This document shows, piece after piece, positions 51,853 through 60,694 of a DNA stretch of 64,000 nucleotides. A program made the position numbers and the translations under genes. The notes under the pieces are model-generated. The model was not told the origin of the DNA and did not search any database. It worked only from the letters and a program-made list of their open reading frames with translations. Each line of letters starts with the position of its first letter. Positions within the stretch are counted from its first letter, which is position 1. Origin of the DNA: Oceanobacillus sp. J11TS1 (lineage in GTDB: Bacteria > Bacillota > Bacilli > Bacillales > Amphibacillaceae); contig NZ_BORO01000001.1 in assembly GCF_018333215.1 (NCBI RefSeq), positions 62,001 through 126,000 of the forward strand, given 5' to 3'.

Positions 51853-52170
51853 ATGCAAGGTAGAGGACGATTTAACCAGCCGCATCGTAATGAACAGACC
51901 ATTGTTCATCCGACAAAGCATCAGTATGTCCATACGTCGTCTGAATCTGTTGTTCATCATATCCATCCTGTACACACGACTTATATCCATCATCCTTCGA
52001 TAAAAAATCAGCATCCCAGACCACATGGCATGCAACCGTTTTGGGGAAGACAGCCTATGGGTTCACACCCGCAATTCCGTTTCCCGCCAATCGTTCCACC
52101 AGAACAGATGCCGTGGAGAATGGGGAACCATCCCAGGGTACATCCATTCGGTAGACCACGACCATGGTGA
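51853..52170 (+). CDS. CotD-like spore coat protein, His-rich
   Basis: 105 residues, rich in His, Pro and Arg. The CotD hallmark is clear: TIVHPTKHQYVHTSSESVVH followed by HIHPVHTTYIHH. Unlike B. subtilis CotD it has no cysteines, and it ends in a Pro/Arg/Gly-rich tail. ATG follows AAAAGGGGGAAG. CATACATT at 51813-51820 resembles a sigma-E -10 box, though no -35 fits. Inner coat component by family knowledge. Confidence 0.82.
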   Translation: MQGRGRFNQPHRNEQTIVHPTKHQYVHTSSESVVHHIHPVHTTYIHHPSIKNQHPRPHGMQPFWGRQPMGSHPQFRFPPIVPPEQMPWRMGNHPRVHPFGRPRPW

Positions 52171-52173
52171 ATA

Positions 52174-52206
52174 AAATAGGGTAGTGAAAGGCTACCTTAT
52201 TTTTAT
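52174..52206 (+). terminator. rho-independent terminator of the cotD-like gene
   Basis: 11-bp stem AAATAGGGTAG / CTACCTTATTT (one G-U pair), loop of 7, then TTTAT. Confidence 0.8.
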
Positions 52207-52302
52207 AAATTAGGACGAGCTTTTAAAAGAAGTATTCCTGCGTTAGAATAAATGTAGTTAAGGAAAAAGGAATGTTTTAATTTAATTGGAAAGGAAATAG
52301 CA

Positions 52303-52857
52303 GTGAAAATATTACATGTAACAGGTTATAAGCCAACGGAATTAGGTATCTTTAAAGAAAATGACCCAAGGATTGTTTTTATTAAAGCAGCCATAGAAAA
52401 ACGATTACGTACTTTTATTGAAGAGGGATTAGAATGGGTCATTATTTCCGGTCAAATGGGAATTGAATTATGGACAGCAGATGTGCTGATGGATTTAAAA
52501 GACGAATACGATGTCCAAATAGGTGTATTCCCGCCATTTGAAAATCAAGATCAGCGTTGGCCGGATCCCATCAAAGAAAAATATGAAGAACTCATGATGA
52601 CGGCAGATTTTTTTAAACCTCTTTATAAAGGAGAATATCAAGGAGCCTACCAATTTCGGGCAAAGGATTTATGGCTGATTGATAAAAGTGATGCAGCATT
52701 GCTCCTTGTGGATGACGAATATCCGGGAAGTGTAAAATATTTTTATGATGCAACGAAGCGAACATCCAAAGATTATCCTATTTTTACAATTACCCCGCAG
52801 GATTTAGAGGATATCGTGGAGGAGATACAGATGCAAGATCCAAACTACTGGGATTAA
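52303..52857 (+). CDS. ypsA: YpsA family protein (DUF1273)
   Basis: 184 residues with GTG start after GGAAAGGAAA. SLOG/DUF1273 family: MKILHVTGYKPTELGIF, EEGLEWVIISGQMGIELWTA, IGVFPPFENQDQRWPDPIKE and SDAALLLVDDEYPGSVKYF. YpsA influences cell division and oxidative-stress response in Firmicutes; its Rossmann-like pocket probably binds a nucleotide-type ligand. Often next to gpsB, which is not in this window. Confidence 0.93.
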   Translation: MKILHVTGYKPTELGIFKENDPRIVFIKAAIEKRLRTFIEEGLEWVIISGQMGIELWTADVLMDLKDEYDVQIGVFPPFENQDQRWPDPIKEKYEELMMTADFFKPLYKGEYQGAYQFRAKDLWLIDKSDAALLLVDDEYPGSVKYFYDATKRTSKDYPIFTITPQDLEDIVEEIQMQDPNYWD

Positions 52858-52921
52858 TGAAAATTATAGAATGGTACAGCCTTATACCACATAGGATGGT
52901 ATGAGAGGAGGGGTGTCGGCG

Positions 52922-53590
52922 ATGTATTATACCTATGTACCGCCTAATTATGGACATAGAATGCCAGATCGGCAAAATAACCAACAACAAGGTGTTATCA
53001 CAGTAACTGGCGTTGGTACGGTGATTGTTTCTCCAAGCATTGGTCGTATCCAATTAGTTGTTTCGACAATGGATGACTCTTTACAAACGGCGCAAGATGA
53101 AAATGCGAGGAGAATGAATCAAGTCTTGGATGTTCTACAGCAAATTGGTGTCCCAAGGGAGCAAATCGAAACCACAAGTTTTTCAGCAAGACCGATTTAT
53201 AATTACCAAGATGGCAGTCAGACACTACAGGGCTATGAAGTGCGAAATGAAATAACGGTAGTTACAGAAAATATAAATGAAATTGGTGAAATCATTGATC
53301 GTGCCACAGAAAATGGGGCGAACGAGGTCGTATCCATTGAATTTTCCGTAGATAATCCAGAAAACTTTTATATAGAAGCATTGAACTTTGCACTTTCGGA
53401 TGCGCAAAGAAAAGCTGAAAGTTTAGCAGAGGAGGTAGGTGCTAAATTAAATCCAATTCCATTAAAAATAAACGAGCAGACCACATCAAATGGCGTCGGG
53501 CCAGCTCAGGTTTTTAAAATGGCATCTACACCGATTGAACCAGGAAATCAATCGGTGGAAGCTAAGGTGGAAGTGCAATATCGAATTTAG
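52922..53590 (+). CDS. SIMPL domain (DUF541) protein
   Basis: 222 residues from the ATG at 52922, after AGGAGGGG. SIMPL pattern: GVITVTGVGTVIVSPSIGRI QLVVST, the repeated helix-strand unit with VLQQIGVPREQIETTSFSA, LQGYEVRNEITVVTENINEI and ALSDAQRKAESLAEEVGAKL. The N-terminus (YYTYVPPNYGHRMPDRQNNQ) is polar, without a signal peptide, unlike many exported relatives; a spore-associated role is possible. A long hairpin terminator follows. Confidence 0.88.
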   Translation: MYYTYVPPNYGHRMPDRQNNQQQGVITVTGVGTVIVSPSIGRIQLVVSTMDDSLQTAQDENARRMNQVLDVLQQIGVPREQIETTSFSARPIYNYQDGSQTLQGYEVRNEITVVTENINEIGEIIDRATENGANEVVSIEFSVDNPENFYIEALNFALSDAQRKAESLAEEVGAKLNPIPLKINEQTTSNGVGPAQVFKMASTPIEPGNQSVEAKVEVQYRI

Positions 53591-53626
53591 AGCAAAGGAT
53601 ATATTGTTTACTCAGAAGCTGGGAGA

Positions 53627-53678
53627 AAAAGAAATACAAATCAAGTTTGAAGTTGAAAACTTGGTTTGTATTTCTTTT
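53627..53678 (+). terminator. long hairpin terminator after the SIMPL gene
   Basis: 22-bp near-perfect stem from AAAAGAAATACAAATCAAG (53627) to TTTGTATTTCTTTT (53678), one G-U pair, 8-base loop. No T-run follows the stem, but its 3' arm ends in TTTCTTTT. Confidence 0.7.
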
Positions 53679-53929
53679 GGTAGGAATAAATTTATCTATA
53701 TGTAGAATTTAAAAATAGACAATACATAAAATAATTGTTGCAATAATCAGCAGACAAGAGATACCATAGAAGCAACATCCTCTTTACAAAAAACTTACTT
53801 TATAGAAGAACGGATCGTATGACATCACTGAGCTTTTACGAATAGATAAACTTTTATTTACATAAGTATTCAGCGCGAATAAGAACGATGGAATAATAAA
53901 GGCAGGCTAAGGAAAAGTGGGGATATCTG

Positions 53930-54406
53930 ATGAATATACATATTGTTCGAATGACACAAAAGTATGCAATTGAGGCACTTTGCTGGAAGTATGAAAAGCC
54001 TTATGATTTTTATAACAATGTATTGACAACAAGTGCCATTGTTGAATTACTCGGAGGAAACTATTATGCACTGGTAGATTCGTCACGTGATTTGGTTGGT
54101 TTCTTTTGTACCGGACGTTCAGCGAAAGTCCCTGCAGGAGAGAGAAACGCTGCTTATATAGAAGATTGTGTTGATTTAGGTTTAGGGATGAATCCCGTTT
54201 TGACAGGGAAGGGATGCGGAGATTATTTTTTGAAACGAATCCTTCATTATCTTGAACAAGAGTATAAAGGGAAGGCGATTCGTCTCACTGTAGCAACCTT
54301 TAACAAAAGAGCGATACGTCTATATGAGAAAAATAATTTTATCAGGGAGCACCGTTTTTACTATAAAGATATGGAATTTATAACGATGAAACGAAAAGCA
54401 AAATAA
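53930..54406 (+). CDS. GNAT family N-acetyltransferase
   Basis: 158 residues. GNAT acetyl-CoA loop appears as VLTGKGCGDYFLKRILHYLE, with LTVATFNKRAIRLYEKNNF as motif B and RFYYKDMEFITMKR at the end. The substrate part (QKYAIEALCWKYEKPYDFYN) matches the 'W.Y..PY..Y' pattern of a Bacillus subfamily of unknown substrate. ATG follows AAAGTGGGGAT. Single gene. Confidence 0.87.
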   Translation: MNIHIVRMTQKYAIEALCWKYEKPYDFYNNVLTTSAIVELLGGNYYALVDSSRDLVGFFCTGRSAKVPAGERNAAYIEDCVDLGLGMNPVLTGKGCGDYFLKRILHYLEQEYKGKAIRLTVATFNKRAIRLYEKNNFIREHRFYYKDMEFITMKRKAK

Positions 54407-54470
54407 TGTAGAAAATAGCGTACATTTATCGCATTTTTAGTTATTTGTATAGGACAAATCTTCTTCTTTT

Positions 54471-54479
54471 CATAAAATA
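54471..54479 (+). promoter_or_regulatory. candidate sigma-K -10 element for the second cotD-like gene
   Basis: CATAAAATA fits CATANNNTA and is preceded by GACA at 54453-54456, slightly closer than the usual -35 spacing. The ribosome site GGAAAGGAGGGAG follows at about 54491. Fits mother-cell expression of a coat gene. Confidence 0.45.
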
Positions 54480-54508
54480 TATTATGCATTGGAAAGGAGG
54501 GAGTCCGA

Positions 54509-54886
54509 ATGAGCCGAGATAAATGTGACTGTAATCGCTGTCGTCATTCCGGTCGAGATGAGGATGTACGTGTTCATCCAACAAGACATGAGGTACGAAA
54601 CCATACAAGAGTAAAAACTGTGAAAAATATCTATCCAACGGAAGTGAAAAATGTGAATCGCACTGTTGTTCGTAATGAAAATTATTATCCAGTAAGAGAA
54701 ACCAATGTGAATGAAACGGTTGTTGAAAATTATGATTGCGGAAGTGACGTAAATAATTCAAGAAATTGCCGAAGAGTGGATAATACGAATAATTGTGGGA
54801 AGAAAAATGACAAGTATTCAGAAAAAGGTAAATGTGAAAAAAAGCGCTTCTGCGGTCCTCGTCGAAATCGCCATTGGTTCTTTTAA
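54509..54886 (+). CDS. CotD-like spore coat protein, Cys/Asn-rich
   Basis: 125 residues. N-terminal cysteines (SRDKCDCNRCRHSGRDEDV), then the CotD-type core VHPTRHEVRNHTRVKTVKNI followed by YPTEVKNVNRTVVRNENYYP, and a Cys/Asn/Lys-rich tail (CGKKNDKYSEKGKCEKKRFC). Very basic. The core is a variant of the VHPT...HIHP pattern seen in the gene at 51853-52170, so the window holds two divergent coat relatives. ATG follows GGAGGGAG. Confidence 0.8.
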   Translation: MSRDKCDCNRCRHSGRDEDVRVHPTRHEVRNHTRVKTVKNIYPTEVKNVNRTVVRNENYYPVRETNVNETVVENYDCGSDVNNSRNCRRVDNTNNCGKKNDKYSEKGKCEKKRFCGPRRNRHWFF

Positions 54887-54943
54887 AATGGTAGAATGTA
54901 CGCAATAGGTCAAGTTTTTCCAGTTGATTTTTGTGAAAGGTAG

Positions 54944-55008
54944 CTCTTATTAAGAAAATATTCATATAGGAACCTCTTTTGAATGACTTCTTAATAGGAG
55001 TTTTTTTT
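54944..55008 (+). terminator. rho-independent terminator of the second cotD-like gene
   Basis: Stem CTCTTATTAAGAA (54944-54956) / TTCTTAATAGGAG (54988-55000), one G-U pair, followed by eight Ts. The rest of 54887-55232 holds no gene. Confidence 0.85.
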
Positions 55009-55232
55009 ATGGAAGGAAATATAGAGTGAATCAAAAGTGGGGTTTGCAGTTGTCGTAACATTTTTAGTTTTTGTACAGGAGGTTTCTTTCTTTTCTCAAG
55101 AGTACATAAATGCGAGCAATTTTCTTGTGGTAGTGTAACTAATATGATATTAATATTAACTGTGTTTAAAATCAATCGATATGTATTTGTGATAAACATA
55201 ACAATTTACAATAGAATATTGGAGGAATATAA

Positions 55233-55778
55233 ATGAAAGTCGCAGCAATGATCGGGAGTAATCGCGCTGAGTCGTATAATAAATTATTAGTTGAATATAT
55301 GAAGGATCGTTATCAGGATAAAATTGAAATTGATATTTTACCTATTCAAGAATTGCCATTTTATAATCAAGATGAAGAATTAAATCCACCAGAGATTGTA
55401 AAAGAATTACGGGAGCGTATAAAGAAAAGTGATGCCGTTTTATTTGCTACGCCTGAATACAATGGCTCCATTTCGGGTATGTTAAAAAATGCAATAGATT
55501 GGTTCTCGCGTGTGGATTTAGTTTTAGTAAATAAACCAGGAATGATTGTGGGTGCTTCCATGGGTGTACTCGGCACTGTGAAAGCACAAATGCAACTGCG
55601 CCAAATTTTAAATTCTCGTGGAGTTGGGGTATTAACGCTACCGGGAAATGAAGTGCTGATTGGTTCTGTTCAGGACAAGGTTGATGAGCAAGGAAAGCTT
55701 GCGGACGAGCAAACAATTGATTTTCTTGATACTGTTGTTCATAATTTTGTACAATGGTGTAATACGTTGCAAAAGTAA
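55233..55778 (+). CDS. NADPH-dependent FMN reductase (azoreductase YhdA-like)
   Basis: 181 residues, flavodoxin-like. FMN loop MIGSNRAESYNKLLVEYM, then LPIQELPFYNQDEELNPPE, the LFATPEYNGSISGMLKNAID flavin-contacting motif and GASMGVLGTVKAQMQLRQIL. Reduces FMN, quinones or azo compounds with NADPH. ATG follows TTGGAGGAA. A short hairpin terminator follows directly. Confidence 0.92.
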   Translation: MKVAAMIGSNRAESYNKLLVEYMKDRYQDKIEIDILPIQELPFYNQDEELNPPEIVKELRERIKKSDAVLFATPEYNGSISGMLKNAIDWFSRVDLVLVNKPGMIVGASMGVLGTVKAQMQLRQILNSRGVGVLTLPGNEVLIGSVQDKVDEQGKLADEQTIDFLDTVVHNFVQWCNTLQK

Positions 55779-55785
55779 TCATATG

Positions 55786-55812
55786 CCGGTGATTTTATAG
55801 TCACCGGTTTTG
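55786..55812 (+). terminator. rho-independent terminator
   Basis: Stem CCGGTGA / TCACCGG, 8-base loop, then TTTTGTATATTTT. Confidence 0.75.
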
Positions 55813-55976
55813 TATATTTTCACATGTTAAGAAACTATAAAATGTTAGCGGAAGCAATATTCCGGTTATAGTAAAAACATAGGAACAAAGTATAGGAAAT
55901 ATTTTCTGCTGTTCACTAAATAATGCGTGAATGTTTGCATTTCCTAAAGATATGTATAACGAAAGAAGGGTTGTGA

Positions 55977-57368
55977 ATGACTGAGGATCAAGGGGGCATC
56001 GAAACGCAAAATATTAGTCGAGTACCGATTCTAGTCGTATTATTATCCGGGGCATTTGTGGCAATTTTAAACCAGACATTATTGGGAACAGCTTTACCGC
56101 ATATGATGGCTGATTTGGATATTGATGCAAATACTGTCCAATGGTTACAATCAGCTTTTATGCTGGTTAACGGGATTATGATTCCAGTAACGGCTTTTTT
56201 AATTGGTACGTTTACAACACGTGCTCTTTTCTTAACAGCGATGTCCTTATTTACAGCAGGTACGCTTATTTGCGGCATTGCACCAGAATTTTTCTCTCTA
56301 TTAATAGGACGCATTCTGCAGGCAGCTGGTGCCGGAATTATGATGCCGCTCATGCAGACTATTTTAATTTTGATTTATCCAAAGGAAAAACGAGGCAGTG
56401 CAATGGGGATGTTTGGTTTAGTTATTTCCTTTGCGCCAGCGATTGGACCAACATTATCTGGTTACATCGTAGAAAATTTTCCTTGGAGAACGCTATTTTT
56501 TATGGTGCTTCCAATTGCCATCTTAAATATAATTGTTGCTTACTTCTTACTTAAAAATGTAACGAAACGAACCTTTCCAGAGCTGGATAAGCTATCCATT
56601 ATTTTATCTACGCTCGGTTTTGGAGGTATTCTATATGGTTTCAGTACGGCAGGAAATGCGGGCTGGCTAAGCTTCCAAGTAATAGGTTCCTTAATCATCG
56701 GCGCGATTATGTTAACATGGTTTATTACAAGGCAAATGCACTTAAAAACGCCAATACTCGAATTCCGTGTTTTTAAATATCAAGTATTTACGGTTACTAC
56801 AGTATTAGGTATGGTTACGTTTATGACGATGATTGGCGCCGCTGTTATCTTGCCACTTTATATGCAGCAAATGCTAGGGTTCAGCGCCTTCCATTCTGGA
56901 TTGGCATTGCTCGCAGGAGCTGTTGTACAAGGGTTAATGAACCCTGTTACAGGAAGGCTCTTTGATAGGTATGGCGCAAGGTATCTAGCGATGATTGGTT
57001 TAGTGTTAATTGTCGGCACCACCTTTATGTTAAGTACGCTTACTACAGAGACAAGCTTTGCCTATATTGCAACGATTCATGCTTTAAGAATGCTCGGGGT
57101 TGCGATGGCGATGATGCCTGTCACAACAGCTGGATTAAATGCGTTGCCAGAAGCATTTATTTCCCATGGTACCGCAGTAAATAATACTTTACGGCAGGTT
57201 GCAGGAGCGATTGGGACAGCATTGCCAATCACCATTATGTCGACAGCATCTATTCCGGAACAGGGTCTTGAAGGAATGGTTCATGGTGTCAATGTTTCCT
57301 TTCTTGTCACTGGAATCATCTCTATTGTTGCGCTGGTGCTGACTTTCTTTATTCATGATCGGGATTAG
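55977..57368 (+). CDS. MFS multidrug efflux pump, DHA2 (EmrB/QacA) family
   Basis: 463 residues, 12-14 membrane helices. Family motifs: AILNQTLLGTALPHMMADLD in helix 1, TVQWLQSAFMLVNGIMIPVT, the LIGRILQAAGAGIMMPLMQT helix 4 motif, KEKRGSAMGMFGLVISFAPA IGPTLSG (motif C) and LNALPEAFISHGTAVNNTLR. Expels drugs or toxic compounds with protons. ATG after GAAAGAAGGG. No adjacent regulator; terminator directly follows. Confidence 0.92.
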   Translation: MTEDQGGIETQNISRVPILVVLLSGAFVAILNQTLLGTALPHMMADLDIDANTVQWLQSAFMLVNGIMIPVTAFLIGTFTTRALFLTAMSLFTAGTLICGIAPEFFSLLIGRILQAAGAGIMMPLMQTILILIYPKEKRGSAMGMFGLVISFAPAIGPTLSGYIVENFPWRTLFFMVLPIAILNIIVAYFLLKNVTKRTFPELDKLSIILSTLGFGGILYGFSTAGNAGWLSFQVIGSLIIGAIMLTWFITRQMHLKTPILEFRVFKYQVFTVTTVLGMVTFMTMIGAAVILPLYMQQMLGFSAFHSGLALLAGAVVQGLMNPVTGRLFDRYGARYLAMIGLVLIVGTTFMLSTLTTETSFAYIATIHALRMLGVAMAMMPVTTAGLNALPEAFISHGTAVNNTLRQVAGAIGTALPITIMSTASIPEQGLEGMVHGVNVSFLVTGIISIVALVLTFFIHDRD

Positions 57369-57388
57369 CCCCTATTTAAGAAATGATA

Positions 57389-57428
57389 AAAAGCCCTGAG
57401 GATATCAGTTGATGACCTCAGGGCTTTT
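57389..57428. terminator. bidirectional terminator between convergent genes
   Basis: Perfect 13-bp stem AAAAGCCCTGAGG / CCTCAGGGCTTTT, ending 3 bases before the pdxK stop. Confidence 0.9.
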
Positions 57429-57431
57429 GAA

Positions 57432-58262
57432 TTACACGCTAAATACTTCTACTTTTTTGCTATCTGCTTTATTGTATGCGCCGTGCATAACAGGACCTAC
57501 ATATTCGTTTAATTTCCAGCCGTTTGCAATCGCTGCTGCAACAAACGTTTTAGCTTCTTTTACAGAATCATGAACACTTTTACCATGTGTCAGGTTTGCT
57601 GTAATCGCAGCGGCAAATGTACATCCGGCTCCATGATTATATGTGGTGTTAATTTTTTCACTTTCTAATAAATCAAAGTTTGTTCCATCATAGAATAGAT
57701 CGACAGCTTTATCGTGATCTAACTGTTTTCCACCTTTAATGACAACATTTTTCGCGCCTAATGTATGAATTTTTTGAGCAGCTTCTTTCATTTGCTCGAT
57801 CGTTTTGATTGGAGCAGATTGGGCTAATTGTGCTGCTTCAAATAGGTTAGGAGTAACTACTAAAGAACGAGGGAGCAATTCTTCGCGCATTGCGTCTGTG
57901 TTCTCTGGCTGAAGTACTTCATCTTCCCCTTTACATACCATGACAGGATCTAAAACATATTTATCGATGTTGAATTCATCAATTTTTCTAGCTCCTAAGT
58001 TAATGATATCTACAGAGCCTAGCATTCCGGACTTCATTGCATCCACGCCGACAGAAAGAATGGTGTTTAGCTGTTTTTCCACGACATCTACATCAATTGG
58101 TGTGACGTTATGGCTCCAGCCTTCAGGATCCATTGTTACAATGGAAGTTAGTGCAGTCATACCATATACATCATGCTCTTGAAAGGTTTTTAAATCTGCT
58201 GCAATCCCCGCTCCGCCGCTAGCGTCCGAACCAGCAAGAGTTAATGTTTTTTTCATAGTCAT
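57432..58262 (-). CDS. pdxK: pyridoxine/pyridoxal/HMP kinase (PdxK, ThiD-like)
   Basis: 276 residues from the ATG at 58262 (13 bases from AGGAGG start, 7 from its end). Ribokinase-fold ThiD/PdxK: LTLAGSDASGGAGIAADLKT FQEHDVYG, MKSGMLGSVDIINLGA, LDPVMVCKGEDEVL, TPNLFEAAQLAQ and the anion-hole/catalytic NHGAGCTFAAAITA. The cysteine in GAGC and 'VMVCKG' are typical of the Bacillus PdxK clade. It salvages vitamin B6 by phosphorylation. An AGTCAG...CTGACT inverted repeat lies just upstream (58284-58318). Confidence 0.92.
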   Translation of the reverse strand: MTMKKTLTLAGSDASGGAGIAADLKTFQEHDVYGMTALTSIVTMDPEGWSHNVTPIDVDVVEKQLNTILSVGVDAMKSGMLGSVDIINLGARKIDEFNIDKYVLDPVMVCKGEDEVLQPENTDAMREELLPRSLVVTPNLFEAAQLAQSAPIKTIEQMKEAAQKIHTLGAKNVVIKGGKQLDHDKAVDLFYDGTNFDLLESEKINTTYNHGAGCTFAAAITANLTHGKSVHDSVKEAKTFVAAAIANGWKLNEYVGPVMHGAYNKADSKKVEVFSV

Positions 58263-58404
58263 TGGTTTGTCCTCCTTGTACATAGTCAGTTGCTATCACA
58301 AATGATATGTTGCTGACTCTTTAAATTATCTTTTTCCTTTGTAGTTAGAATAATCCTTTCTAACTTAATTGTAAAGCTATTGAAATGTTGGGAATCAGAT
58401 TCCC

Positions 58405-59442
58405 TCAAGTGTTAATAAACGTATCTGTTGCATTGAGACTTCCTTTTATTTTTGTCGCACGTAATTTATTTCCTTGCAGCCATTTTTTGAAGGAGAAAAT
58501 AAATGGCTGACGGTTTCCTCCTAACGCAATCCAGGCAGAAAGCTCCCTTGGCAAATAAAGAGCTGTATGCAGTGTTCCTGCCCATGATCCGTATTTCTCA
58601 GAAAATATCCCCTGCTCCGTATCGTTAAGCATACGAAAAGCTTCATAAGGTGTTTGAACAAGTTGCTGTTTTTCGTGAATTCGTTCTAAGCGCTCCAACG
58701 ATTCATCAAAACGATATCTGTTTTCATCCTTTAACTGGTCAAAGTGATTGGTACAGCTGTTTGCTTCACGCACAAAAAAGGAGCGTGGGGATACCTCTAC
58801 CACAATCGATTTACCGGCAGTGTCCAACAATACATAATTAAACGTGTTGCGGTGAGGTAGCTCTCGCAGTAATTGAACAGCTTCTTCTACTGTAGCGCAA
58901 TTTTCGAGAAGCAGTCTGCCAATCATATTGCAAATAAAGCCATCGCCTGATTTTGTTCGATTGACAAAGTTGTAGCCCATCGTCAAACCTTTCTCGTTCA
59001 TTCCATCGGTACGACCGGTTATCTGCATGGAAGGTCCTAAACTTGCATAGCCCGTATCAGTAGGAGCATATAAAACATAGCGGCCTTCATAGGTATTTGG
59101 TGCATTATCATAATTTCGTACTAGAAAATCTCTCTGCGTATAGATAGAACAACCACTGCGTCCATATTCATGATAATACCCGCCAAATTCACGCAGGCAA
59201 TCATTCCACGGAAGACCTAATCCGTCACTTAGTCCTTTTATTTCTTCCCAAATAGCCGGAGAAAATGTTTTGAAAACATCTTCCACTTCTCGCTCATCAA
59301 CGAGGAAATTTCTCCATCGATTATCCAGGAGCGCTTTCCGATGTGTCAGAATAGGGGAGTTTTTAAGCTTTTCAGCCTGAAAATGGCCAAATTGATAATG
59401 GGTTCCTTGAAACTGTATAATATCCGTGTGAACAAAATTCAT
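58405..59442 (-). CDS. C45/AAT-family N-terminal nucleophile hydrolase, copy 2
   Basis: 345 residues, closely related to the product of 13879-14952 along the whole length. Shared features: FQGTHYQFGHFQAEKL, SPAIWEEIKGLSDGLGLPW, the cleavage-type Gly97-Cys98 in YGRSGCSIY, FLVRNYDNAPNTYEGRY, TGRTDGMNEKGLTMGYNF, EVSPRSFFVREANSCTNHF and YGSWAGTLHTALYLP. ATG after AAACGGAGC. Autocatalytic cleavage before Cys98 is expected. It lies 143 bases upstream of pdxK in the same direction, without an obvious functional link. Confidence 0.86.
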   Translation of the reverse strand: MNFVHTDIIQFQGTHYQFGHFQAEKLKNSPILTHRKALLDNRWRNFLVDEREVEDVFKTFSPAIWEEIKGLSDGLGLPWNDCLREFGGYYHEYGRSGCSIYTQRDFLVRNYDNAPNTYEGRYVLYAPTDTGYASLGPSMQITGRTDGMNEKGLTMGYNFVNRTKSGDGFICNMIGRLLLENCATVEEAVQLLRELPHRNTFNYVLLDTAGKSIVVEVSPRSFFVREANSCTNHFDQLKDENRYRFDESLERLERIHEKQQLVQTPYEAFRMLNDTEQGIFSEKYGSWAGTLHTALYLPRELSAWIALGGNRQPFIFSFKKWLQGNKLRATKIKGSLNATDTFINT

Positions 59443-59535
59443 GATGATGCTCCGTTTCTTTGAAAAATGTATTGTAAGTGTACCTTGTCTATGATGCTAA
59501 GAAAAGAAATAAGCTTAAAAAAGAGAGGAGATTTT

Positions 59536-60207
59536 ATGGCAGAAAGAGTTAGCTACGTTGAATTGTTTGAGAAGTTGTACCGTTTTTATGGTCCACAGGG
59601 GTGGTGGCCGGCAGCTTCTGATTTTCAAATGCTTATTAGTGCTATTTTAGTTCAGAGAACAAATTGGAAAAATGTTGAGTTAGCTTTAGAGAATTTAGGG
59701 GAAGATATAACTGCTGTAGATTTAATGCAAATGGAGGAAGCGGAACTTGCAGAAAAAATACGGCCAAGTGGTTTTTACCGGATGAAAGCAAAGAAAATCA
59801 TTAATTGGCTTCATTGGTTTCAACAATATGAGTTTAATATAGAAAACGTTCGTCAATTAGGTCAAGCTGCCCTTCGAAATGAATTATTGGAAATACATGG
59901 GGTTGGAGAGGAAACCGCAGATGCAATGATGCTGTATGCTTTTGATAAGCCTGGCTTTATTGCAGATAACTATGCTAGAAGATTGTTTATCTGTATCGGG
60001 TATGATATTCCTAAAACGTATCATGCTTTTAAAACACAAGTCGAGGCAGCATTTCCTGATGATTTAGAAATGTATCAGGAATTTCATGCGTTAATTGTAC
60101 AACACGGAAAACAATATTGTAAGAAGGAGCCCTTATGTAAAGGATGTCCGCTTATTTCGTATTGCAGAGTGGGAAGCCAAAAAATAGATGATTTACGAAT
60201 GCAGTAA
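59536..60207 (+). CDS. endonuclease III-like DNA glycosylase (COG2231 type)
   Basis: 223 residues from the ATG at 59536, after AGAGAGGAG. HhH-GPD fold: FQMLISAILVQRTNWKNVEL, then the hairpin EIHGVGEETADAMMLYAFDK and the catalytic Asp in IADNYARRLF. The residue that is Lys in bifunctional EndoIII (GVGRKTA) is Glu here, so a monofunctional glycosylase such as a MagIII-like 3-methyladenine enzyme is more likely. Four cysteines at the end (C-x5-C-x2-C-x5-C) probably hold a 4Fe-4S cluster; the first spacing is one shorter than in EndoIII. Confidence 0.87.
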   Translation: MAERVSYVELFEKLYRFYGPQGWWPAASDFQMLISAILVQRTNWKNVELALENLGEDITAVDLMQMEEAELAEKIRPSGFYRMKAKKIINWLHWFQQYEFNIENVRQLGQAALRNELLEIHGVGEETADAMMLYAFDKPGFIADNYARRLFICIGYDIPKTYHAFKTQVEAAFPDDLEMYQEFHALIVQHGKQYCKKEPLCKGCPLISYCRVGSQKIDDLRMQ

Positions 60208-60262
60208 AGGGAATAAAAAACAAGTTTCTAAAAGAGAAGAATCAAGGACAAGGAGGCTAGCT

Positions 60263-60532
60263 TTATTGCCCTTGATTTTCTAACTGGTCCATTTTTTGCT
60301 GCAAAACAGTAAGCTGCTGTTGCATTTCTACGAGTTGCCGGTTGGTAACAGGGGTGTTTTCTTCAAACGCAGCTGGTTCTTCTGTATCTTCGTAGTATAG
60401 AATGGTTGAACCGATGAGAGAGATAATACTTCCTAAAGTCATTACGACAGTTCCGTAATATACCAATTTATCTCCGGTACTTTTTTGATTCACAGTTGAA
60501 TCTGCAGGCATGTTAAGAAAGAAATCAGACAT
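60263..60532 (-). CDS. small membrane protein with C-terminal coiled coil
   Basis: 89 residues, not assigned to a family. One membrane span (LVYYGTVVMTLGSIISLIGS, continuing TILYY) after a polar N-terminus, then an acidic stretch and a Gln-rich heptad region (TNRQLVEMQQQLTVLQQKMD). ATG after AGGAGTG. The stop overlaps an AATCAAGG / CCTTGATT hairpin shared with the convergent glycosylase gene. Confidence 0.7.
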   Translation of the reverse strand: MSDFFLNMPADSTVNQKSTGDKLVYYGTVVMTLGSIISLIGSTILYYEDTEEPAAFEENTPVTNRQLVEMQQQLTVLQQKMDQLENQGQ

Positions 60533-60675
60533 GGGATGACACTCCTATAAGCTATTGTATTCTTGTTTTCTATACATAGGATAGTTGTTTATAGGTTAAT
60601 ATATGTGATTTCTAAAAAAACTCTACACGTGGTTGTATAAGAATACAAAGGAAACTTTGTATTTACTCTTTGTGT

Positions 60676-60694
60676 ATGTTCATAAAATGTTCAT
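60676..60694 (+). promoter_or_regulatory. helically phased direct repeat upstream of cydDC
   Basis: ATGTTCAT occurs at 60676-60683 and again at 60687-60694, 11 bases apart, the spacing used by dimeric response regulators. A hairpin ATACAAAG / CTTTGTAT precedes it (about 60645-60662). Redox or oxygen control (ResD or Rex-like) would make sense for cydDC, but neither site matches a consensus I can confirm. Confidence 0.3.

Noticed and set aside
54441-55199. 252-codon minus-strand frame over the second cotD-like gene
   Set aside because: It runs through a strong terminator and the His/Tyr/Phe-rich product is antisense to a gene with a good ribosome site.
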